A DNA stretch of 64,000 bases from Roseiflexus castenholzii DSM 13941 (GTDB lineage Bacteria; Chloroflexota; Chloroflexia; Chloroflexales; Roseiflexaceae): positions 3,286,001-3,350,000 of the forward strand of contig NC_009767.1 of assembly GCF_000017805.1 (NCBI RefSeq). The letters are read 5' to 3'. Within the stretch, counting starts at the first letter, position 1. Each line of letters begins with the position of its first letter. The notes beneath the pieces were generated by a model that was given only the letters and a program-made list of their open reading frames with translations, made no database searches and was not told where the DNA came from. The translations under genes and the position numbers were made by a program. Shown here in pieces: positions 56,527 through 64,000 of the stretch.

Positions 56527-58935
56527 CTACTCTCCGCTTATGCCGGATGCTTCGATCTGCACTGTGTAATCGCGCCCTTCCCACCGTTGTTGATCGATCC
56601 AGTACAGCGTAAACACGATCTCAGTCGCAGGCGCCAACGTTTCGGTCGGTAAATCAGCGAAAAAGGTCCCCAGTCCGCTAGCAGCCGTCGTGGTATCGTG
56701 AATCGTCTGCCAGTGATCGGCGCTCCAGTGGATCATCGCAGCGGCATTCAGATCGATACGTAACGTCATCCCTGCCACTATTCGCCGTCGTTTTTGGTTC
56801 GGACGCCAGATGGCAATCTTGCTCTGCACCTGCCGACTGAGATACCGCTGTGCGGTCACTCGTGGCATGTCAAACAGACGTTGGTCGGCAAGAGAACGGC
56901 AAAGTTTAAGGTGTTCGGCATGAGCCCACGCGAGCGGCATGGCTGACCCCGCTGGCCGGCCAAAAAAAAGCTCTCGTTCGGGAATGTCGGTACTGTCCCA
57001 CACCTGTTCGGGAAGGAAACCACCTTCGTTCGCGAACGCTTCCAACGTTATGAGCAGTCGTTTCGCCGCTTCAACTCGCTCGGCTGCAAGTTCGTAGTGA
57101 GCGCGTTCACCGGTCAGTAACGGCCATCCACGACCGATACCGGTGCCGTCAAATGGAGCACCATCTTGATGTTCACCGTAACCATCGTCGGTGTACCGTC
57201 GCCACACCGGTCCACACGGTGTATCGATCTTCAATAGTGCGTCGATGACCTGTACTGTATTTACAATCCGTGGATCGTGTGGGTCGCGCAAGCCGAAACG
57301 CACAAGGGCTAAAGCATCAGGACTGACGATATAGCTCAGCGGTGCGTTGGCTTGGTCGGGTGGACGATTCTTAATCGGCACGTAGCCTTGCATTGGTGAA
57401 GCCGCTTCGGCGACATCGGGTGGTGCAATCCGTACATAATACCCCGTTACTCCGACACGATGGGCAAGATCGGTTCCGGTCACGTAGCACCAGCGGTCAA
57501 TATCGGCATTCCAGCTATCGGCTGTGGTGCGGAGATAGTCAGCGATAGTCGGTTCACCATACTGTTCGGCCAGTTCGGCGGTCACGAGCAGGGCAGCAAT
57601 TTCCACTGCTAGTGTAAAGGGTGAGTAGCCGGCGTTCTCCTCCCAGCGATCTTGGGCGGTGACCGGTCCATTGCGAACAAGGAAACTCGCCGCGCGTCGA
57701 ACCATTGGCCAATAGCGGTAAACGGTAGCCGGATCAATCGCGCCAGTCGTTACTGCCAGGTCGAGGAGTAAGATAGGAAATGCCGTTTCGTCCATTTGAA
57801 TACCGTTCCAGTACGGTATACCGTCGAGCCACATATTTTGCGGCCAGTGTCCATCGGGTTCTTGGGTAAGGGCAAGATAATTGAGAATACGCCATGCATC
57901 ATCATTGGCTCCGATTGCCAGTAGTCCACCACCAATTTCGACCAGATCGCGCGGCCACACCAGATGATAACCACCGAGGTCATCATCACCTTTGGCCATA
58001 CCCCATGGAATAGAGAGGCTGGCGATACTTCCACCGGGAAATTGCTTCGATTCATGTACCCGTAACACCATCGCGCTCACCTGTTGATGAATGGTGGTCA
58101 GAGCAGTGAGCGTTTGTTGCCACGTTTGCCAAGCCTGGATGTACGTAGCGCAGACGGAGTCGAATTCGTCGCTCAGACCGGCACGGGCATGCCACGCCGC
58201 TTCAGCCCATGTTTGACCGAAGCCAATCGCGATAGTAAACTGCCCGTGACATGCCATCACATCGATCCCGCCGGTCAGGGCCACATTGCCGTTTTCTGCC
58301 CGTTCGTAAAGAGTTGTCAGTCGATAGTTACGGACCAAATCTTGCCAGCCATCAGAGCTGCCGACAAACCCGACCGAGCGTGCTGTCCACGGGGCCGAGC
58401 AAGCTACAGCCAAGGCAAGACCATACCGCTCGGCAAAGAGCATCGGCAATCCTTTGTAGTCACCGATCCATGCCGTATTCTCAGCACCACGATTACCGAT
58501 ATGCGGAGCCAGTAATACAAACACCGAATACTGATCAAGCGAACCTTGCAGTGGAGTAAAGGTAATCTGCTGCAACACCGCGTTGTACATTGGATGGGTG
58601 ATAACCATTTTCTCGATCTGATAGCGATGTTGTTGGCATCTGTTCACCAATCGGTAAGCCGGCACACCTACGGCCAGCATCGTAACGATGCTGGTGGTAT
58701 GACGTTTCTCTTCAGAGAAAAACGAATGACCATCGGTGACAATCAAGCCACAATCGCGGGTGCAAGCTTGATCAATCCGCGGATAGTAGATCTCGTTGAG
58801 AATACCGTGGCTAATCGTAAACCAGACCCGGCTGGCCGGGTTTAACGCAGTTCCGATCCCGGTTTTGGCGCTCGAAGTCCAGCGTGCCGGAATACCGGGC
58901 CAACCGGGTGCATAGCGTACCGTTGTTTGTGTCAT
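56527..58935 (-). CDS. Glucoamylase-type glycoside hydrolase, GH15
   Basis: An 802-residue bacterial glucoamylase/glucodextranase-type enzyme. The N-terminal beta-sandwich (about 1-270) begins APGWPGIPARWTSSAKTGIG. The (alpha/alpha)6 barrel has WPRDLVEIGGGLLAIG. The general acid is probably Glu432 or Glu433 (DRWEENAGYSPF) and the base Glu643 (GFLPEQVWD). It releases glucose from the ends of alpha-glucans. There is no clear signal peptide, so it may act on internal storage glucan. The ATG at 58935 follows GGGAGCAATCTCA and overlaps the dehydrogenase stop by ATGA, coupling the two genes. Confidence 0.92.
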   Translation of the reverse strand: MTQTTVRYAPGWPGIPARWTSSAKTGIGTALNPASRVWFTISHGILNEIYYPRIDQACTRDCGLIVTDGHSFFSEEKRHTTSIVTMLAVGVPAYRLVNRCQQHRYQIEKMVITHPMYNAVLQQITFTPLQGSLDQYSVFVLLAPHIGNRGAENTAWIGDYKGLPMLFAERYGLALAVACSAPWTARSVGFVGSSDGWQDLVRNYRLTTLYERAENGNVALTGGIDVMACHGQFTIAIGFGQTWAEAAWHARAGLSDEFDSVCATYIQAWQTWQQTLTALTTIHQQVSAMVLRVHESKQFPGGSIASLSIPWGMAKGDDDLGGYHLVWPRDLVEIGGGLLAIGANDDAWRILNYLALTQEPDGHWPQNMWLDGIPYWNGIQMDETAFPILLLDLAVTTGAIDPATVYRYWPMVRRAASFLVRNGPVTAQDRWEENAGYSPFTLAVEIAALLVTAELAEQYGEPTIADYLRTTADSWNADIDRWCYVTGTDLAHRVGVTGYYVRIAPPDVAEAASPMQGYVPIKNRPPDQANAPLSYIVSPDALALVRFGLRDPHDPRIVNTVQVIDALLKIDTPCGPVWRRYTDDGYGEHQDGAPFDGTGIGRGWPLLTGERAHYELAAERVEAAKRLLITLEAFANEGGFLPEQVWDSTDIPERELFFGRPAGSAMPLAWAHAEHLKLCRSLADQRLFDMPRVTAQRYLSRQVQSKIAIWRPNQKRRRIVAGMTLRIDLNAAAMIHWSADHWQTIHDTTTAASGLGTFFADLPTETLAPATEIVFTLYWIDQQRWEGRDYTVQIEASGISGE

Positions 58936-60044
58936 TGAGATTGCTCCCATTCCAACACAATTTTGATGTCATGAGGGTCGTGCTGCTGAAAAGCATCGGG
59001 AAACGCAGTATACGGGTATCGATGGCTGATCAGGTCATTGAGGATTGGACCCCAACGGTAGTGGGCCTGGAGTAAATCATCAACAGCCAGTTGAAAATGG
59101 TCACGAGCGGCATTCACGCTGCCGACCATCACCTGATTGTTCAAGACAAGCCGACGCATCAATTCAGCGCCGGCGACCTGGAGAGGGCGATCACCACCGG
59201 GGATACCGGTCAGGACGTACATACCATCAGGGGCCAGTGCGTCGAGAAGATTAAACTCAATCGCCGGTACACCGGTCGCTTCGAGGATGAGATCCATCAT
59301 ACCGGCGATCTGGGCGATCTGGCCGGGTGGAACTGTACGGCCATCAAGGTAGTGACCACCGATTGTTGCTAACCAGCGTGGACGGGTAGTGCTAGCGTCG
59401 ACGATATCGAGACCGTAAACTTCGGCGCCACGCAGACGGAGGGCAAGGGCAGCGAGCAGCCCAATCGGGCCGATACCGGCCACCAGACAGCGGCGACCAA
59501 AAAGCCAGTTCGGGGTGGCCGGTGCATCAGGTAACCGGGCTTGTTGAATGCGGATCGCTTCGTCGATGGCTTTCTCAGCTACCGATAGTGGTTCGAGCAA
59601 TACACCTACTGCTTCGAGTTCTGCCGGTACCTTCACGACATATGCTTCCGTATCGAGCACCAGTTCGGTTTGATACCCATCCAGACCCCAAATCCCTCGC
59701 TCACGATAATTCCCGGTGCGGCACATATCAGGACGGTTCATCAGACATGGCAAACACTGCTTGCAGCCGCGCCGAACAGTAAAGACGGCAAAATCGCCGA
59801 CATGCACTCGTTGTACGGCCGAACCGACTGCCTCGACGCGGCCAAACATTTCGTGTCCGATTACTAAGTCAGTCGCATGATCACTAGCTTTTGCCCTACC
59901 ACCACTAACAATCTCGCGATCGGTGCCACAAATACCGACCCGTATGATTCGTACCAGCACCTCGTCGGGTCTGGTTATCTCCGGTTGAGGGCGCTGAACT
60001 AAGCGAATCCCTGCCGATCCGGGTTGCACCGCGAGCGCATCCAT
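58932..60044 (-). CDS. Zinc-dependent dehydrogenase, glucose 1-dehydrogenase-like
   Basis: A 370-residue medium-chain dehydrogenase. Catalytic zinc ligands can be placed at Cys39 (VGICGTDREIVSG), His64 and Glu65 (IGHEMFG); the structural zinc site is Cys94, Cys97, Cys100, Cys108. The CGTDREI pattern and a Rossmann start CLVAGIGPIGLLAALALRLRG match the archaeal glucose dehydrogenase group. It would oxidise glucose to gluconolactone with NAD(P). It precedes the glucoamylase gene with a four-base overlap, which supports a starch-to-gluconate route. Substrate preference is inferred. Confidence 0.85.
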   Translation of the reverse strand: MDALAVQPGSAGIRLVQRPQPEITRPDEVLVRIIRVGICGTDREIVSGGRAKASDHATDLVIGHEMFGRVEAVGSAVQRVHVGDFAVFTVRRGCKQCLPCLMNRPDMCRTGNYRERGIWGLDGYQTELVLDTEAYVVKVPAELEAVGVLLEPLSVAEKAIDEAIRIQQARLPDAPATPNWLFGRRCLVAGIGPIGLLAALALRLRGAEVYGLDIVDASTTRPRWLATIGGHYLDGRTVPPGQIAQIAGMMDLILEATGVPAIEFNLLDALAPDGMYVLTGIPGGDRPLQVAGAELMRRLVLNNQVMVGSVNAARDHFQLAVDDLLQAHYRWGPILNDLISHRYPYTAFPDAFQQHDPHDIKIVLEWEQSQ

Positions 60045-60062
60045 ATCCCATTCCTCCGTAGG

Positions 60063-61355
60063 TTAGGATGCCGCTTGAGGGGGAGGCCGCAGTATGTAAG
60101 TACCCGCTGCCCCACATGCGACCCCTAAAGCGGCCCATGCTATCACTGCCGGATACCCAAATTGCACGGCAATCCAACCACCGAGGCTGGCGCCGATAAT
60201 ATTGGCGAGCGCCGATATAGCATTGAACAGTCCGATACTTTCACCGCCTTCAACCGGTGATAATAGAGCTGTTAAATCGGTTGCGCTTACACTAATGAAA
60301 GACCATGAAAGTACAATGATGATAAATATGGTAATAACCGGAACAAATCCAACCGAAACATTCCCAATAAGCCACAGCAATGCACATGCACCGGCCCGCA
60401 CAATCAACGCATACCGAACGACGGCAAGCGGTCCAATCCGATGCATGAGGTCGCCTGCCGGTGCGTACAGCAACAGCCCAAGAGCGGCTGCTACCGCGAA
60501 ACCACCTGCCGCGACAGAGGGGGCTATGCTGAAGACTTGTTGCATCACAATCGGATAGAGCGCAAAGAATGCTCCGGCGCCGCTGGCCGCCAGCAGCCAT
60601 ACTCCCAACCATACGCTCAATGGCGTCGTCAGTATTCCGTTCCTATTGCAGATGAGCGTTGGGTTCAGGTGGTGCAATAGCTGATATGGTGAGCTAAACA
60701 TACCATCAGTATGCTTTGGGTGATGCCGAAGAAGCGGTATAGTCGGTCGCGCAGCCGACGGTGTGCGCACAAAGCGCCAGGCAATCCCCATGCCGATGAA
60801 GCAACACAACGCAGTAATCCCGAACCCTATTCGGAGATTGGCTTGACCGAGGAATGCCGTGATCAGCAAGCCGAACACTTGACCACCACCATACGCTGTC
60901 TGTAGCCAGCCAAGCCTCTCATCCCATTCGGTGCGCGGGAAGCGTTCGATGATGAGCAGATTGGCGATGGTTGCAGCAGCAATCGCACCCAGATTAAGCA
61001 GCAGCGCTATGACCGCCCATAGCACGGCGTTGGTGACGAACATGAAAATGGTTGTGCCAATAGCAGTTAACGCCATCCCACCAGCGATAATTTGTCGGTG
61101 CCAACGATACCGATCGGCAAGCCAGCTCCACAGCGGCGCGAGTAATCCGCTCGCATTTAACGCTGCCATGACCAGGCCCACTTCGGCTGCCGTTCCCTGT
61201 TGATGAACGAAGAGCGGGATCAGGATCGGCAGCAAACCGGCGCTAACGGCGCCGAGTAGCGTATAAACGGCATACCACGGCTCGATCCATGCCCGCCACG
61301 ATGGGGAAGTGCTTGATTGGTGCGATGTCGATTCGAATGAAGATTGTTCGGACAT
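60063..61355 (-). CDS. MFS transporter
   Basis: A 430-residue carrier with about twelve hydrophobic helices after a Ser-rich N-terminal tail (MSEQSSFESTSHQSSTS). PLWSWLADRYRWHRQIIAGG between helices 2 and 3 is the MFS motif A position. It is the first gene of the minus-strand run, 18 bases before the glucose dehydrogenase-like gene. It may export or import a sugar or sugar acid, but the substrate is unknown. Confidence 0.88.
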   Translation of the reverse strand: MSEQSSFESTSHQSSTSPSWRAWIEPWYAVYTLLGAVSAGLLPILIPLFVHQQGTAAEVGLVMAALNASGLLAPLWSWLADRYRWHRQIIAGGMALTAIGTTIFMFVTNAVLWAVIALLLNLGAIAAATIANLLIIERFPRTEWDERLGWLQTAYGGGQVFGLLITAFLGQANLRIGFGITALCCFIGMGIAWRFVRTPSAARPTIPLLRHHPKHTDGMFSSPYQLLHHLNPTLICNRNGILTTPLSVWLGVWLLAASGAGAFFALYPIVMQQVFSIAPSVAAGGFAVAAALGLLLYAPAGDLMHRIGPLAVVRYALIVRAGACALLWLIGNVSVGFVPVITIFIIIVLSWSFISVSATDLTALLSPVEGGESIGLFNAISALANIIGASLGGWIAVQFGYPAVIAWAALGVACGAAGTYILRPPPQAAS

Positions 61356-61555
61356 AAGTGTGCGATGTCACGGTTTCGCGGATTCGATCCTCAAAACCGG
61401 TGAAGTGCGTGACAATCGTGTGAAGGATCGGCGAATCGTGGGTGATGTAACAGCGGTAGTTGAGATCACGACAGTCATAATTATACCACGAGCAATTATG
61501 GCTAAGTACATTAGTAGTTATTGAGGTGCTGCTGTTAGACGGGTAGGATGCTCGA

Positions 61556-61930
61556 TCAGGGCTTACTAGAGCGGTTGCCGCATCCATAATGTAGTTCTGC
61601 CGGTTGCAAGCGGGCGACATAGTCGGCAACGATCCAATACAGTGCAGTAACAGTAGCCGGTTCGTAGATGATCAGTGAGATCTCCATATCCAGCGTATAC
61701 AGATGCACGTCGAGATTACTAACACCGATCAATGCAATTCGATCATCGATAACGATTGCCTTGGTGTATAGAACGCCGGTTACCGGTATTGGAGCATCTC
61801 AACGCCGGTCCGCAATAACGCTTTGTAATGAGAGACTTGGGCATGGGCTTACACGCAGCCGATCAACAGTGGCAGAGTTGATGAACGTTACCTGCATGTC
61901 CCAGAGTGTAGCACCGGTCATCAAGCGTAT
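61556..61930 (-). pseudogene. Phospholipase D/cardiolipin synthase remnant
   Basis: From about 61774 to the TGA at 61556 the minus strand reads GVLYTKAIVIDDRIALIGVS, then NLDVHLYTLDMEISLIIYEP and ATVTALYWIVADYVARL. This is the second HxKxxxxD block of a PLD-type enzyme, with the His replaced by Tyr. Upstream, SLSLQSVIADRR is followed by an in-frame stop and DAPIPVTGVL. The N-terminal half and first HKD motif are absent. A non-functional fragment. Confidence 0.7.
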
Positions 61931-62172
61931 CAGAGCCTCTCAACGGTCAAGTGATGAGCAATAGACAAGGTGTTTCTCCCTCTACTAGAACGTCTGGGAA
62001 GCTCGGTCGGTTACGGATCGAGCGGGTGTTTTCCTCGGCGGCAGAATTGCCATGATGAATCACTCCTTTATTTTCGCTTCATGCTCGTTTCATGTGTTCG
62101 TTGTATTGTGTGTTCACATCACTGATGGAGTGATGCAATGCGGTAAAGGACAACAACAAAGGAGGCAGAACA
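61931..62172 (+). other. Upstream region of the PepSY gene
   Basis: Non-coding. AAAGGAGG lies about 11 bases before the ATG at 62173 and is a strong ribosome-binding site. No confident -35/-10 pair. Confidence 0.4.
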
Positions 62173-62736
62173 ATGAAACGATGGATACGTATCTTCGCTC
62201 CGATGGTCGCGCTGGCGTTGGTGGTGGTGGCTGCGATTGCCGCGTTGGGCAATACCAATGTGCAAGCGCGACGTGCCGATCCGGTATCGGCTGTAGTCGT
62301 AGCTCAGGCACAGCCGCAAGCGCCGACAGTGACCGTTGAGCCGGATGAGGGTAGCGAGACGCCCGACGCTCAGGAAGGGCCGGAGACGCCCGACGCTCAG
62401 GAAGGGCCGGAGACGCCCGATGCCCAGGAAGGGCCGGAGACGCCCGACGCTGATGAATCGGCTGAGGCGGCTGCCTTAGCGAGCAAAGTCGCGATTAGCG
62501 AGCAACAGGCGGTTGCCACAGCATTGGCTGCTAATCCCGGCGCCACGATGGTCAAGGTCTCGTTGGACAATGAAAACGGGGTGATCGTCTACAGTGTTGC
62601 GTTAGACAACGGCGCCGATGTGAAAGTTGATGCGATTACCGGACAGATCACCTCTGTTGATCAGGCGGGTGCAGAGGAAGAAGGGAACGATGTCGAGCAT
62701 GTTGATGAAACGCCCACCATTTCCGTTCAGCCATAA
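62173..62736 (+). CDS. Secreted PepSY-domain protein with acidic repeat linker
   Basis: A 187-residue exported protein: basic N-terminus and signal helix (about 6-25, cleavage near VQARRAD), then an acidic Pro-rich linker made of ETPDAQEGP repeats, then a PepSY-like domain (about 105-165: VAISEQQAVATALAANPGAT, VIVYSVALDNGADVKVDAIT, GQITSVDQ). PepSY domains are thought to bind or inhibit peptidases near the cell surface. It is followed by a GC-rich palindrome. It stands alone on the plus strand. Confidence 0.85.
   Translation: MKRWIRIFAPMVALALVVVAAIAALGNTNVQARRADPVSAVVVAQAQPQAPTVTVEPDEGSETPDAQEGPETPDAQEGPETPDAQEGPETPDADESAEAAALASKVAISEQQAVATALAANPGATMVKVSLDNENGVIVYSVALDNGADVKVDAITGQITSVDQAGAEEEGNDVEHVDETPTISVQP
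62356..62451 (+). repeat. 27-bp tandem repeat in the PepSY gene
   Basis: Three full units (62356-62382, 62383-62409, 62410-62436) and a partial fourth encode ETPDAQEGP. The third unit carries silent changes, so it is older than the first two. Strain-to-strain length variation is likely. Confidence 0.85.
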
Positions 62737-62820
62737 TTCGGTGAAGATTTGCCGGGTAAACCGAGTACAACAAGGTTGAACAACGTAGGTAGGTACGTAC
62801 CGTATACCACGTAAGCTGAA

Positions 62821-62845
62821 GGGGGGCTAGCGCGCTAGCTCCCCT
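62821..62845 (+). terminator. Palindromic hairpin after the PepSY gene
   Basis: GGGG-GGCTAGC and GCTAGCTCCCC pair around a short GC centre. It lies about 85 bases after the stop codon. There is no T run. Confidence 0.55.
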
Positions 62846-62937
62846 ACTACTACGGGGCTGAACGATGTGGTATCAGGCAATGGGGTAGTGGCGGGTTCAT
62901 CCATCATCTCCATAACGATGTGCGAACCCTATAGGGA

Positions 62938-63468
62938 TTAGGACTGCTCGGTCTCATTGGTCGTCTGCGCAGTGAATGCCGGTATAGGTGGTAGTTGGTC
63001 GGTCGGTATTCCGACTTTGATCAGCAGAGTATGCAACAGCGCGTTTTGATACTCAAGATGTTGCAATATCGCGTCAATTTCGCGTTCAGCGCGGAGGTTA
63101 ATTTCATAATCGCTTTGAGCACGCAGTTCGGCATGGCGTCCTTGAAGATTTTGTCCGACCATTAACAATGGCATCAACAAGATTTGAATCATATTTGAAA
63201 TAAAGAGCCAAAAAACAAAAGCCATCGGTGGATCAAACTGAAGCGGCTTAGGTGCGAGTATATTCCATCCCAGCCATAACACCGTCCAGATAAAAATAAC
63301 CAAAAAGAAACCCATTGTTCCGACTCGCTCGGTGATAAATAATGCCAATCGATCAAGACGACCTATTTGTTCACGATGCTCGCGATTGACATCGCGTATC
63401 GGTTGGCGTTGGCGACGTAATTCACGTAAGGTATGCGGCAGTTGCGGGAGATGGATATGCATTGTCAC
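62938..63468 (-). CDS. DUF1003 family membrane protein
   Basis: A 176-residue protein with two membrane helices (FFLVIFIWTVLWLGWNIL and FVFWLFISNMIQILLMPLLM), between a basic N-terminal part and a C-terminal charged helix region (DYEINLRAEREIDAILQHLE). The helix pair and the NxxxxRxxxxAxxDYEIN-like stretch match DUF1003. The function is unknown. A second Met two residues in is an alternative start. Confidence 0.85.
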   Translation of the reverse strand: MTMHIHLPQLPHTLRELRRQRQPIRDVNREHREQIGRLDRLALFITERVGTMGFFLVIFIWTVLWLGWNILAPKPLQFDPPMAFVFWLFISNMIQILLMPLLMVGQNLQGRHAELRAQSDYEINLRAEREIDAILQHLEYQNALLHTLLIKVGIPTDQLPPIPAFTAQTTNETEQS

Positions 63469-63493
63469 CTCCTTGAATATGCGATCACGGTCA

Positions 63494-64000
63494 TCAACGA
63501 TGGGACAGCGATGATTTCGGTTTGACCAGACGGTACATAGCGACGGTCAGCAAGCTGGGTAACCAGAAGGTCAAAATCCGGTAGATGAGCGTCGCGCTTA
63601 ACGAGACAGTGGGGGAAATACCAAGACGTGATGCAACCAAGACAAGGGTTGATTCAAACGAGCCACCGCCGCCGGGCAGGGGCGCCAGTGCCGCAAAAAG
63701 ACTGGCGAGGCTATAACTTAGGATTACGACCGATAGGTGTGGGTCACTCCCAACCGCGCGAAAAATGCAGTAGAGCGTCAGTATATCGAGACACAAAACG
63801 GCAATCTGAATTCCCGATAATCGTGAAAATGCCTTTGGTCGATGAGCAACAAGTGCTTTTCCACGGTACACTTCGTCAAGAAACTGTTCAACCTGATTTG
63901 TTCGCCACTGCCGGTGCAAGTGGCGGGTCAGCCATTGTTGAACAGCAATTGCTTTCCGCGTGAAATCGGCGCGATCACGCTGTAGCCCCCAGAGATACAT
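63494..64000 (-). CDS. Flippase-like/LPG-synthase TM domain protein (partial)
   Basis: 168 residues of the C-terminal part of a multi-helix membrane protein. IFRAVGSDPHLSVVILSYSL, APLPGGGGSFESTLVLVASR and ATLIYRILTFWLPSLL are typical of the lysylphosphatidylglycerol synthetase transmembrane/UPF0104 family, which moves or makes lipids. The gene almost certainly runs past the right edge; a Met at 64000 is probably internal. Confidence 0.8.
   Translation of the reverse strand: MYLWGLQRDRADFTRKAIAVQQWLTRHLHRQWRTNQVEQFLDEVYRGKALVAHRPKAFSRLSGIQIAVLCLDILTLYCIFRAVGSDPHLSVVILSYSLASLFAALAPLPGGGGSFESTLVLVASRLGISPTVSLSATLIYRILTFWLPSLLTVAMYRLVKPKSSLSHR

Noticed and set aside
1..64000. tRNA or rRNA genes
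   Set aside because: I looked for T-arm motifs and rRNA landmarks while reading both strands and saw none I could support. A dedicated scan would be needed to exclude them fully.

Overview
The window looks like chromosomal DNA of a filamentous, probably thermophilic member of the Chloroflexota, most like Roseiflexus. I base this on gene style recalled from that group: twin-arginine lipoprotein solute-binding proteins, VWA/solute-binding fusions, a giant DTDGDG/LamG surface protein ending in a short hydrophobic-plus-basic tail, and high GC. No database search was possible, so the genus is an inference.

Layout. 0.1-10.1 kb is an accessory carbon-use region. It has an alpha-L-fucosidase (GH29), L-fuconate dehydratase, a Gfo/Idh/MocA oxidoreductase, a twin-arginine lipoprotein solute-binding protein, a GntR/FCD regulator, and a CaiB-type CoA-transferase with a MaoC hydratase. 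A decayed second solute-binding gene lies between the regulator and the CoA-transferase. Three promoters here share an AT-rich motif that could be the GntR operator. 10.6-25.0 kb is mostly housekeeping: OsmC, a serine hydrolase, lon-hsp20, an LLM oxidoreductase, rplS-methyltransferase-rnhB-HEAT-DAHP synthase, a PfkB kinase, and two consecutive ECF sigma/anti-sigma modules. 25.7-43.4 kb is one envelope block on the minus strand: a solute-binding protein, two solute-binding/VWA lipoproteins, a coiled-coil membrane protein and an 11.5 kb gene for a 3822-residue surface protein. No ABC permease or ATPase genes are present.

43.6-46.2 kb is a patch of small or broken plus-strand genes: a stand-alone EF-Tu domain-2 protein with a frame break in a T run, an unknown overlapping pair, a PIN-domain tail and a restriction-methylase N-terminus. 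Two sequences fit the attC recombination-site pattern (RYYYAAC...GTTRRRY, 66 and 72 bp, full-length imperfect hairpins), each just after a cassette-sized gene. No integrase is visible, so I read this as a possible integron cassette remnant (CALIN). 46.3-52.2 kb returns to ordinary genes: a THUMP methyltransferase, an MFS transporter, a TPM/coiled-coil envelope protein and a zinc ribbon.

52.6-64.0 kb has visibly lower GC and different codon choice. It carries a tight seven-gene minus-strand run (MFS, glucose-type dehydrogenase, GH15 glucoamylase, AI-2E family permease, PRC-barrel protein, EamA transporter, SLC13/RCK permease), then a phospholipase D pseudogene, a PepSY protein, a DUF1003 protein and a truncated flippase-like gene. 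It could be an import from a Chloroflexus-like relative. A dispersed element with TTATACCAATGAC-type inverted ends occurs at four places, and one copy supplies the stop codon of lon.
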